From Styela clava (lineage: Eukaryota; Chordata; Ascidiacea; Stolidobranchia; Styelidae), in assembly GCF_964204865.1 (NCBI RefSeq), contig NC_135250.1, positions 11,160,001 to 11,224,000 on the forward strand: a stretch of DNA of 64,000 nucleotides, written 5' to 3'. This document shows, in pieces, positions 54,701 to 64,000 of this stretch. A model generated the notes under the pieces. It was not told where the DNA came from. It worked only from the letters and a program-made list of their open reading frames with translations, and searched no databases. Position 1 is the first letter of the stretch. The number at the start of each line of letters is the position of its first letter. Made by a program: the position numbers and the translations under genes.

Positions 54701-57700
54701 TTATTATTTTCTAATGATAGTAATAGAATGAAAAGGCAAATATTGGTCATGTAAGATCTAAGTGACATGATAAATATAAGAAATATACTTTCTATCCTAA
54801 TTAGATAAAATGATCCTGGGGATTTTATCTTTGCATGACCATATAAATTACGAAGAGAATAATCAAAAAAATATTAATATCCTACTTTGTGGTTTCAACT
54901 TTTTTTCCATTAACTATCCTTGTTGATTTAGTAACTGATCTTACGTTGGCATGTGTTCCGGGACCCGATGAAAATGATGAAAAAGAAGCGAATCTAGAGC
55001 AAAAAAAATAAATTTTAAGATAAAAAGAACAATTTTAAAAACACTATAAACTCAGCACCAGACTATAAACATTATAGCATATGATTGCCACTGAGTATAT
55101 TCATGAAAAAGCACAACCACCAGTGTAAAGCAAACAAAACGTCGGCAACTTACATTCTCTTGCATTACACCGGTTGCGGTTCATTTATACTTGATATTTA
55201 ACACTATAGTAAACAGCAATTATGCAATTCAACTCATTCGTCAATATTTAATAACGAGAATATTGGTCAGAGACCGAAGACTTATCGATCGAAAGTTAGG
55301 GGATCCCCCAAAACAGGCTTCTGGTCCGACATATGATGAATGCACATGCAAAATCTGGAGCAGATTCAATCTCGCTTTTGTAAAATATCGCGTGCATCTA
55401 ATAGACAAACAGACAAATACCTATCAACATACTTACCGATAAGTAATAACTTATTAGAAATTAATGACCTACGTACAATGAGTTATAACTGTGTGGAGAA
55501 ATTATAGTCATGTATAAGAATACAAACACCAATTATGCCTTATCATACATGAACACAGGCTTGGCATGATGCAACAGATCCCCAGTAGAACAGGGTAACA
55601 AACACAAATTTAAATTGAAATAAATCATTTTTGATTATTTGATTTATGCATACCCTCCACGTCCATTATCAAGTGCTGAGAATTCAGGAAATCCCGAAAA
55701 TCCCCCAAACCCTGATCCAAACCCTCCAAAAAAGTCATTATGAGACTGTCGATTAGAAAATCCTGGAAAACCGCCGAGATCTAAAAAAAAAAATATTAAT
55801 AAAGTATGATATAACATTACAAAACAATAAATACATTACATAAACTGAATTATCCAATCTTCTTTGTGAAATGGAAAATCTATATATAAACAGGGTTGGT
55901 TTTGACCCACCAACTTGAAGAAAATTTAATACAAAATAAGACTTACCAAAAGCTGCAAATGGATCTTGACCTCCGAAAAATTCCCTGAAAATTTCGTCTG
56001 GCGATCGGAATGTAAAATGATGATGAACATTAGAACCAAAATCAAATCCACCTCCCCCTCCACCACCTCCTTGTAATCCTTCTTTACCGTAGCGATCATA
56101 TACTTCCCGTTTTTCCTCTGATATAAGAAATATTAATACACATGAAATTATTACAAAATCAGTTGATGACAAGCAGTTTATTTGGCATTTTGAAAGTTAT
56201 GTATTGGTTTTATGTAAAGAGTGTCATGTTAATGTAGCTTCCATAATGGCATATACTAATAAATGTGAAACGGTCAAGTTGGTCATATCATGTTCTTGTA
56301 TTGTTATAGAGCTATGAGTTTGACTTGTTTTTTTTTAAATGTGAGAACCCGTTGTTTCCGAGTTTGATTAAAAGAGAACCTGTTCTTAAAATTTTGATTC
56401 ACGTCACTGACTAACTATTTTTCTACAGAATACAGTCATGTATTATGTGAAATTTTTTTTTAATATTAATAATTTATACAATTGAACCATCCATATTTTT
56501 AACTTTATTACACTTTAATCAAAATTAATATTTACGAATTATTATCATAAATTTTTTAGTCTCACGAGATTTTGAACATAATATTGTGGCATATCATTGA
56601 TAAGCAAAATTAAAAGTACTGATATTCAAGAGTCTATAATCATAATAGGTAGACCCAACTTGATTAGGCTACTAATCCTGAATGATCCCAAGATTATTGC
56701 TAGACCTAGTTATTCACGAATGTATTGATTTTAGTCTTTCCTAATGATCTCTTAACTATAGAATCAATACTGCACTTAATGGAGATGCATGAGAGTTATA
56801 TCAGAAATCCATATATAAATTAACTGTTTTACATAAAAAATGGATTGTCCATTAATACGTGTTTACGCTATTATCCATGGAAGACTAAATGAAAATTTAT
56901 TCTGTTTTGTTTGGGCATTGACAATTTCGCACACAATAATCATTGTTCTCAATGTTACACTTTAAACCCACTTAAAGTCACTCAATGAGCTGTGGTTCTC
57001 ACACAAATCATTGCAACTTGGCTTTACGACTATACATATGACTTCAGATAAAAAACTTTTATGCCCCCACCCCATAGCTTTTTCCAGATTGTATTAACAT
57101 GAATTGCTTTTGAAGAATTGTGCCAATGATATTTACTAACATGCAATTCTACATTATTCCCCCTTATCAGTATCTCATAGCGTTTAAATGGTAGCAAGTA
57201 ACTTTGTTCAGAGATCATGCTCTTTAATTTCTTTAATTTTCCTTTAGAAAATAAAAAATTCCAAATATTCTCAAAAAATATCTGAGAAATAATAATTCTG
57301 ATCTTTATTAAAACAATTCATTATGTATTGCAAGAAGCTGAAACTAAATGAATAAAGCAACATACTATCAGATAAAACATCGTATGCTTCTCCAATTTCT
57401 TTAAATTTAGCTTCTGCGTTTTCTTTGTTGTCTGGATTTTTATCAGGATGCCATTGTAAAGCTAGTTTCCTATATCTGAAATAAGGTAAATTACAATAAT
57501 AACATGAGCATCGAGCAAAGTAGTGGAGTTTCAATGAACTGTTAATGTGAATAAGTCAACTTTTTTGTATGTAACATTGAACAAAAATCTACATTATGAA
57601 TGCACAGTGGCCTAGTGGGTAAAGTGTTAGACTTATGACATCGTAGGTTAAATCTTGGGTTTACATCCCATGCCCACCACTTGACCCTGGAAAAGATTCT

Positions 57701-58175
57701 AACTGTACCAGCTCTCGAGCAGTGGCTGCTTGTGCAGAGCTTTGTTTGGAACAAAGGACATAATGAAAAAATAATAAAAGTGTTTTATAAAAATTTGAAC
57801 CTTTTAAATAAGGAAGTGGACTAAATAAAACTAAATATTCCGATCATATTTTACACTAACATGAATGGGAAAGAATAATGCATTTGCCACAATTTTGTTT
57901 CTCATTATATCATTTGAATTTTGAAACTAATACAAACACAGGACAATTTGGTCAGGATTGAATTCGGTCAATTTTTGGAATATTGAATGTGACACGGATT
58001 CATTTACAGCAGGATTCAAAAATGCTAATTTGCTACGAATACTTCTAATAAGTATATCTTTATATAACTTTATGAAAAATAGACAAGACAAAGATATAAA
58101 AGGTACTTACGCTTTCTTTATTTCAGAATCAGTTGCTTTTCTTGATACTCCCAATATTTTATAATAATCTCCCAT
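51713..58175 (-). CDS. DnaJ homolog subfamily B, DNAJB2/HSJ1-like with two UIMs (8 exons)
   Basis: HSP70 co-chaperone. Exons (minus strand): 58111-58175, 57366-57475, 55947-56117, 55654-55780, 54886-54993, 54202-54272, 52330-52524, 51713-51807. Junctions are GT..AG and phases agree, giving 313 residues. J domain 1-69 ([18 protein letters not shown] at 31-33, [24 protein letters not shown]), then Gly/Phe-rich region with [20 protein letters not shown], and the C-terminal block [30 protein letters not shown] shared by DNAJB2 and DNAJB6. Two ubiquitin-interacting-motif-like helices follow: [13 protein letters not shown] (221-233) and [16 protein letters not shown] (286-301), which fit phi-x-x-A-x-x-x-S and match the placement in DNAJB2 (HSJ1). 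A Ser/His-rich segment ([10 protein letters not shown]) separates them. DNAJB6 lacks UIMs, so DNAJB2-like is preferred; it may be pre-duplication. Confidence 0.9.
51883..52146 (-). repeat. SINE copy (tRNA-headed family), diverged
   Basis: Minus-strand copy in the last intron of the J-protein gene. Recognised by TTGCCATATGATTATC, GGTACATGAATCG-type body and a decayed head ending AGGAGTATCAAATATGC. Confidence 0.7.
53467..53809 (+). repeat. Full-length tRNA-headed SINE (reference copy)
   Basis: About 343 bases. The head resembles a tRNA: box A-like TGTGGCTCAACGGGCTA, box B GGTTCGAATCC (perfect consensus). Body GAGAGGATTGCTGGACTCC, CACGTAACCGCTGGTCGG; tail GGGATAAATATGTAAATCC then a TATCC-type 3' repeat. 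Lies in a J-protein intron. At least nine other copies or fragments occur in the window on both strands. Confidence 0.9.
57595..57776 (+). repeat. Second, unrelated tRNA-like SINE
   Basis: Head GTGGCCTAGTGGGTAAAGTG (box A-like) and GGGTTTACATCCCATG (decayed box B), then a body not shared with the main SINE family, ending in AT-rich sequence (ATAATGAAAAAATAATAAAA). Lies in an intron of the J-protein gene. Confidence 0.65.
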
Positions 58176-58338
58176 TGTTAATGAATGTGCAATATACTTC
58201 AATATACCCTAAGTAATTTTTTTAGTTTATTAACTGAAAATAATAGGATATTGAGAAATAATTTGGAAAAAAAGGATTGCTTCTTGGCATGTGAAGAAAA
58301 AAGATTTCTAGTTCATTCGGTTTCAACTATACTATGTT

Positions 58339-58553
58339 GGACGCTCCAGGAGTGTGTGTAACAACATGGAGGTAACTAATATTGATCGCCCACTTTACAT
58401 CAAGTTGTGTAAAGGAACAGAAACCTATGGGCAGGGGGTATATTCACTTGGCTAACACACACAGTTCCCGAACTCGTAATAAAACTAAAGTGAGGGAAAC
58501 CTGAATAAAATTATGGCCTAACCCTAACCTAGTACACACACTACAGGAGTACC
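58339..58553. mobile_element. Diverged relative of the palindromic MITE family
   Basis: Left GGACGCTCCAGGAGTGTGTG and right CACACACTACAGGAGTACC are imperfect inverse ends, and the right interior ATTATGGCCTAACCCTAACC is shared with other copies. No target duplication could be seen. Confidence 0.5.
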
Positions 58554-59297
58554 CAATATTGTGCTATTAATATTATTTTCCTATAAATGTCAGTCAACGA
58601 TGAAATGTAAAGTAGATTTGAGTGTGATAAGCAAAACCCAGCATTCAAAACTAATAGCAGTCAGACTGTCACCGGTCTGTGGATCAACAGTTAAAAATCT
58701 CAATAACGTCAGGAATACTGTTTATATAGACTGAAGACTGAAGTCACAATTTTACAAACAGTATTTCATCCTATATTAGACACATTTTTAATCAAACTAA
58801 AGACTACAATTTTTTGTAGATAAACACATAGATAACAAATGTATTTATACATTTACTTCGAAAATGCGGTTCGTTTTACTTAAAAACAACGAGTGTACAT
58901 TAAAATCGTCTAAATATTTGTAAAACAGAATAGTTGTAAACTGAATTAACAAGATTTCAGTTTGTGATAACTGTTAACATCTTTAAAAGAAAGGATACAA
59001 TCTCATTCCAATAAATGCTGTAAAAATGTCATCCTAGTAATGTCACTGGCAAAAAAGAATTTAGTAACAAAGAATTAAATTAGATAGTTTTATTTACAAT
59101 CATACTTTCCATTTGTATATTATACTATTATAGTAGAAAGCTTACATTCGGACATTACTCATAAAACAGAAAACTGCCAACTAAATAAAATACACATGGG
59201 AATACGGTGTAGCATGAGTGTTATCGTTTAGCATGCATTGGTCATGCTTCTAAATAAATACTGGAAAACATTGACGTAAGAACTTTAGGGTGTAAGG

Positions 59298-59975
59298 CGG
59301 GGGTCTCCAACACGCGGCCAGCGGGCCGCATGTGGCCCGTCAAGCATTTTTTTGCGGCCCGCGTCGTGGTTTGGATTTTTCTACAAAAAACTAATGTCAC
59401 TATTAGTAAGTTTTATCATGTCATTTATCATCAAGAGTCCAGTCCGACAAACTGTATAAAGTGAAGCTAAAATTTCCCCCTGTTATCCATGTTCATGTTT
59501 TATTCCATTGTTATAATTCAACTATAAATGCAACAATTTCATTTCGCATGTTCATTGTGACGAAATAAACGATTTTGGTTCAGTCCATTGCGCCGAAAAA
59601 AGGTTTGCAAAGCATATTGCACATCACATTCACATCCCATACCTGTGATGTTTGACATTTCTTATATTTGGGAGCAGTTTTTTTTTTCAACTATGAAAGT
59701 TAGCAAGTCTGTCCTACGCACACGACTAACGGACGAGCATTGTCATGTTGTCTTAAGACTAGCAAACCAACGCAAAATAAGGCCAAACATTGAGACCAAA
59801 TATCCAGCACAAGTAAATGAATATGTTTCATGTCACATTTGCTGTAAGGTTCAAGTGTAATTTCAACACATTACATTCAGATACCCTCTTTCGTACCTAA
59901 TTTATTAGCTTGCGGGCCCGCGTGGTGAATAAATTTCAAAGTGGCCAGCGACATGTTTTGAGTTGGAGACCCCTG
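59298..59975. mobile_element. hAT element with remnant of transposase C-terminus
   Basis: Ends CGGGGGTCTCCAAC and GTTGGAGACCCCTG, flanked by GTGTAAGG (59290-59297) and GTGTAAGC (59976-59983). Subterminal GCGGCCCGCG. Unlike the other elements it keeps coding sequence, a piece of the hAT dimerisation region (see 59648-59860). Confidence 0.9.
59648..59860 (+). pseudogene. hAT transposase C-terminal fragment
   Basis: Translates to FSTMKVSKSVLRTRLTDEHC followed by HVVLRLANQRKI. This matches the hallmark of the C-terminal dimerisation segment of hAT transposases of the type domesticated in vertebrate GTF2IRD2-like and ZBED-like proteins (STMK...K...R.RLTDEHL...LRIA). The catalytic core and N-terminus are deleted, so it is a broken piece that cannot act alone. 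Confined to the element 59298-59975. Confidence 0.75.
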
Positions 59976-60384
59976 GTGTAAGCCATATGAGTCAGCTTTT
60001 CAAATCTCATACTTTAGCAAAACAATAAATAATTCAGTTCATTACAATAAGTATCCAGTTTGTGAATGTATGTGTTGTTGTCAAGCAGTAAAATACTTAA
60101 AATTATAAAAACACTGTCAATGCCTGAAAGATTCCCCACAGAAGATTTGCTTTTCTAAGGCATGTTTTCAGTCTTCAGGGTCTTTTTCAAAACATTGGGT
60201 AAGTAAAGGGTGTAAAATGGCTTTGCTTAAAGTTAAAATAACATAAAAAATATCCAATCTATTTGCACTGCCACAGATAAGTATAACGCTGTGAAACCAT
60301 TCAGATAAACATGTAATAGTCGCAGTGCAGTTTTCCATTGACATTGAAGCATATCCTGTTTACAGATGTCGCTGTAGAGCCATC

Positions 60385-60867
60385 TAATATGTCATAATCA
60401 TTGTGGCATCTCACAGTTTATTTCGAATTTCATGTTGTTTTTACTCTGTATAATTGACTTTAATGTAAATGTCTAATATCCCATAGTTATCATGGCATCC
60501 TGTATTTTATTTTGGAACTTTGTTGTTCTTTTTTGTATGATGAGTCTAATTAAGTGAATGTTCGGGTAATATTCCATAGCCGTTGTGGCATTTGCAGTTA
60601 ATTTGGTATTCTTTTTGTTGTCATTTTGTTTTTATATACGATTGTGTCGAATTTAGTAAATGTTTAATATTGAGTTGTTCGGTTGCTATATTTGCTGCTT
60701 CAATGCAGCCACAAGGTGTCGTTGACCGGATGACTTTTTGAGTCTTTCGCGACCCCTCGTCTACTGCAACAAGCCGATTACTTTTTTTATAATTTGTTAT
60801 GTACTTTTTATGTATTTCATATCGTACATTGGTTTTGCATAACGAAAATAAATATCTGAATCTGAAT
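60385..60867 (+). repeat. LINE-like 3' tail with ~90-bp tandem array
   Basis: Three diverged tandem units of 89-98 bases begin at 60385, 60474 and 60567, each TAATATNCCATAGTTATCATGGCAT-like, and a fourth begins at 60665. The block ends AATAAATATCTGAATCTGAA, a tail form seen on many LINE elements. No reverse transcriptase is present, so this is a 5'-truncated copy if it is a LINE. Confidence 0.6.
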
Positions 60868-62592
60868 GGGCAAGGCGAGGTGTCATTGGTTCGCGATGAC
60901 CTGAGTACTGGTCTGGAGTAGTAATTGGTTTAGTGATGAAAAGAAACCGTGACAAGTAGGCTACATATATTTTCATATCACATGTTGCTTCGATCTTTAA
61001 GGTGGTTGGATATTTGGGTCTAGTTAATTTATTACCATAAACCTTTATTAAAATAACACCAAATAAAAATGTGATGTGAAAATAGCCGAAGCTGCTTAAA
61101 TAACGCCAAACAGAAATGTGATGTGACGTTTATATGTTTTTTTAAAATATCTCTATGCCGCGGAATGAAATTCTTAACAGACCCATTTAGTTAAAATAAA
61201 GTCCACTCAATTTTCAACTAAGCAGGTATATTCCATGCCAAACAGGGTATAGCAACTTTTATTTGAAAAAATAATGAAGTTTGTTCGGTGTTATGTTATT
61301 TAAGCAGCAATAGCATTTATTTTCACATCCGAATTTTGTTTGACGTTTTTAGGCATTTGCTGCGTGTACCTCGTTCTGTCGTTAGACTCAAAAATTTGTA
61401 AATAAAGTACCGTTGTTTGCTTTCATCTTACATGACTGTGATCTTCAGTCTTGTATTTTATAATTTGATATCTCCGATCTGCTACCTAAAGTCTCTATTT
61501 GAAGTGAATAATATAAAATAATCTTCTGAAGGTTGGCATCAATATTTTAATACCATACCGGTAACGCATAAAATTAGTAACTAAATGTAGTAGTCTACTG
61601 ACTGTAGTAAAAAAATAACTGACAAGCAATGTCTAAAAATTATTCAGTAATTGAACTACTTTCAGACTTTAGAAGCGATTAATTAATACAGTACGGTACC
61701 GGTAATAACAATTAATTGTAAATTTTATGCTAAACTTCAACACGATAATGGTTATCAGACTATCCAGCAGTTCTCATACTGCTGCACTGAGATATCACGA
61801 CTGTGTAGACTGCAGTAAAATTTCAACCGTGTTAGTGTATACCGGTACCGTAGGTACCCTACTGACAGACTGTCTGTACGAGCACTTTTCGCCACCAGTC
61901 TAAGGTATTTTCAAACAACTGATACGAAATTCACTAGTTCAATAAAGAACTACCAGTACAAATAATCAAAACACGCAGCTAAACAATCAACTGGAGAAAT
62001 AACGCTAACCTTAACGAAATACAGGTGCATGGGAAAATATATTCAAGCCTGTCCATAGAAAATTCTGGAACTTTGACAACACGTACCATTCTTCTCGTTT
62101 TACAACAAAGAATTTTGGGGGGTTCCCCATCGGAAGCCACGGGTTGTAGCTCATTCTCAACACAATGATGTAATTATGTAAGACGTAATTTCATGCGAAT
62201 TCGGTTTATGTCAAAGCGTGAGATTGGAACTAGTCTGAATGCGTACGGGCACGAGAATCACCAAACTCTACAATGCTGTGGATTAAGTCACTTCGTATCG
62301 TCATATACAACATGGGGATGCCCATACTGTCTTTATTCGCTTCACAGCGTCTAACCCTAACTCATATGCACAGCTGAGCACTGCCTTGAAGCTTCTTGCC
62401 AACAAGACTGAAAAATTACTTGAACTTGATCGTGGCACATTCTTATCATAATGAAGCAACGTCTGCTGTTCATTCAGCGGAAATGAAATGCCAATGAGAA
62501 TATACAGCACTCCACTTTGTAGAAACTCTAAATCATCTATACAGTACTAACTGATCTGATAAATGAAGTGATATTATTCCGGGATATAAAAT
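60868..62592. other. Intergenic region, no gene seen
   Basis: Between the LINE-like tail and the XRCC1 3' end. Three TACCGGTA palindromes lie at 61556, 61697 and 61840. No supported gene. Confidence 0.4.
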
Positions 62593-62598
62593 TTTATT
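62593..62598 (-). terminator. Poly(A) signal of XRCC1
   Basis: AATAAA on the minus strand 17 bases after the TGA at 62615-62617. Confidence 0.65.
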
Positions 62599-62614
62599 GC
62601 AACATAAAAAAAAA

Positions 62615-64000
62615 TCAAGATGGTGTCACAGCATAAGGTTGATAGGAAATTATCCTTTGTTGGGCTCCACACTGAAACAACCACCCCGGCCTGACAAAAA
62701 CCAATCCGGCATTTTCAGTAAGAGCCTGATCAAAGTTATCATCCCAAGGTTGCTCAGTAATAATATATTCAACATCTTCATTCATGTACTCTGTGATTTT
62801 GCTGTATTGTAAGAGTATAAAACTATTAGGTTTATTATTAGGATTACATCAAAATATAAAAATAACATTCATATAAAATTGATTACTGCCACATTAGATA
62901 TAAATACTCTGTGCTCGGTGAAGATCTGTTTATACAGCAAACATGTTAACCAGGGTGTGGAAATTTAGATGGATTATACCAAACCAGGGCCCCCATTCTC
63001 CAAACTTTGTAAAAAGATGCATTTATGAGCACGTAACCTTGTCTCTCAAAAACGTAGTTACGGAATCTCGTTAAGTGCGATTCACGAAACATCTCGTAAA
63101 AACTTTACGAACAGTCACGCCAGTTCTCTCGAAATCTTACGCACGGTCATCGTTGAACAAAAACCACTGTATGATCACTCAACCTATCACTCACAGCAGC
63201 CCGGCGCGGATAAGCCTATTTTGCAATGATCTCTGTTTTACATTTTGCAGCCAAACTACTTCTGTAACAGACAACAAAATAGATGAATATGTAATCCCAT
63301 ATTTGATGTTGGTACGCTGTTAGTTGGCATATATAAGTGGGTCCACAGCCACTAGACTACAGTCACTCTTACCAAAGTTGGGCCTTTATAAATTTTCGAT
63401 ACCAATTTTTGTATGCTAACACAACAGAATTTGTTGGGGTGCATGTCGCCATACTTGTCTAAGGCCAGTAAGGTATTGAACATGTATCCCGTCTTAGTTA
63501 CACCGTTTAATTATTATGTAGATACTCTGTAAAATGAGAGAAGGCACTTAACGAGACGTCTGTTTTGGCACGCTAAAAATTCTCTCGCATATTAACGATA
63601 CTTCGAGAATACCATTTTTGCATTTTACGAGAAAGTGGGTGCTTTACTAACACGTTAAACGATAAAGAAGTTTGGCGAATGGCGCCCCTGATAAGCTCAA
63701 AACATTTCAAACTTATAATGACTCGGCGTGTATCAGCAGATGCTCGTATAGACCCTAGTTTCAATTGAGTGGAGGTGTAAAATACTAATAGAAAAACTGG
63801 AAAGAAAATGAACAGGACTAGCTGAATACCACTTGGATACAGGGTTATCAAAATAAATCTTTTAAACTTGCAATCAGTTACTCACCCTCCACAGGCAACA
63901 ATATGTCTCCTTGTTAACCTTCCAGTTTTTGAAGCAAATTTTCCATACATCATAAATGTCTTGTCATGAAAATAATCAGGCAATTCTGGTAAACCGTTTT
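62615..64000 (-). CDS. XRCC1: DNA repair protein XRCC1, C-terminal BRCT exons (partial)
   Basis: Scaffold of single-strand break and base-excision repair, whose C-terminal BRCT domain binds DNA ligase III. Two exons: 63886-64000 (runs off the right edge) and 62615-62801 (terminal). They join in phase (GG|GTGAG donor, ATACAG acceptor). The joined residues read NGLPELPDYFHDKTFMMYGKF, GRLTRRHIVACGG, then KITEYMNEDVEYIITEQPWD, FDQALTENAGLVFVRPGWLF and end QPYAVTPS. This follows human XRCC1 BRCT2 closely (LPDFFQGKHFFLYGEF, YMSDRVQFVIT, FVRPRWIYSCNEKQKLLPHQLYGVVPQA). Only the last 100 residues or so are in the window. Confidence 0.92.
62985..63690. mobile_element. Possible TIR element in the last XRCC1 intron
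   Basis: Left CAGGGCCCCCATTCTCCAAACTT and right AAGTTTGGCGAATGGCGCCCCTG are inverted repeats with a few mismatches; ACGAGA/TCTCGT motifs recur inside. No matching target duplication was found, so type and limits are uncertain. Confidence 0.55.

Noticed and set aside
57600-57675. A tRNA gene on the plus strand
   Set aside because: tRNA-like boxes are decayed (GGGTTTACATCCC) and a SINE-like body with an A-rich end follows directly.

Overview
The window is a piece of an animal nuclear genome, clearly AT-rich, with spliceosomal introns (GT..AG) and many short non-autonomous DNA transposons and tRNA-derived SINEs. The gene content (secreted GH9 cellulase with cellulose-binding modules, XRCC1, VPS35, FBXO8, FBXO22, PIGB, DDA1, NOC4L, NDUFA5, a DNAJB2/B6-type co-chaperone) fits an invertebrate. 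Small introns, many single-exon housekeeping genes, splice acceptors just upstream of start codons and a tightly spaced same-strand pair (PIGB-DDA1) together suggest a tunicate-like genome that uses spliced-leader trans-splicing. That placement is inference, not proof.

Layout. 300-7751 (-): a 15-exon gene for a secreted enzyme, signal peptide - Sushi - CBM2 - Thr linker - CBM2 - Ser/Thr linker - GH9. All exon phases agree, giving about 900 residues with the GH9 catalytic residues intact. 7752-14799: gene-free, with three hAT-type elements, one carrying a nested MITE. 14800-16825 (+): NDUFA5 in three exons, tail to tail with single-exon NOC4L (16965-18521, -). 20580-22438: a TA-flanked DNA transposon with a PHD-finger ORF. 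23974-33175 (-): a 13-exon, 433-residue single-pass membrane pseudokinase of the PXK/SLOB type, absent from any simple ORF list because its exons are short. 34119-34490 (-) DDA1 and 34597-36225 (-) PIGB, 106 bases apart. 37280-38557 (-) FBXO22. 40029-41093 (-) FBXO8. 41094-46878: repeat-rich. 46879-49275 (+) VPS35 in a single exon. 51713-58175 (-): DNAJB2/HSJ1-like J protein in eight exons. 62615-64000 (-): the last two exons of XRCC1, running off the right edge.

Functional themes are ordinary housekeeping (ubiquitin ligase adaptors FBXO8, FBXO22 and DDA1; retromer; GPI anchor synthesis; ribosome assembly; complex I; DNA repair; ubiquitin-linked chaperoning) plus one specialised secreted cellulase. 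No obvious multi-gene defence or biosynthetic cluster is present. The less ordinary items are the architecture of the cellulase, the membrane-anchored pseudokinase, the possible PIGB-DDA1 operon, the PHD-bearing transposon, and a family of palindromic MITEs whose termini carry an AAGATGGCG motif.

Repeats: at least five long hAT-type elements (three others are weaker candidates), seven MITEs of one palindromic family (five with perfect or near-perfect 8-bp target duplications), one 9-bp-TSD MITE, ten copies or fragments of one tRNA-headed SINE, one unrelated tRNA-like SINE, a LINE-like 3' tail with a roughly 90-bp tandem array, and a strikingly frequent TACCGGTA palindrome.
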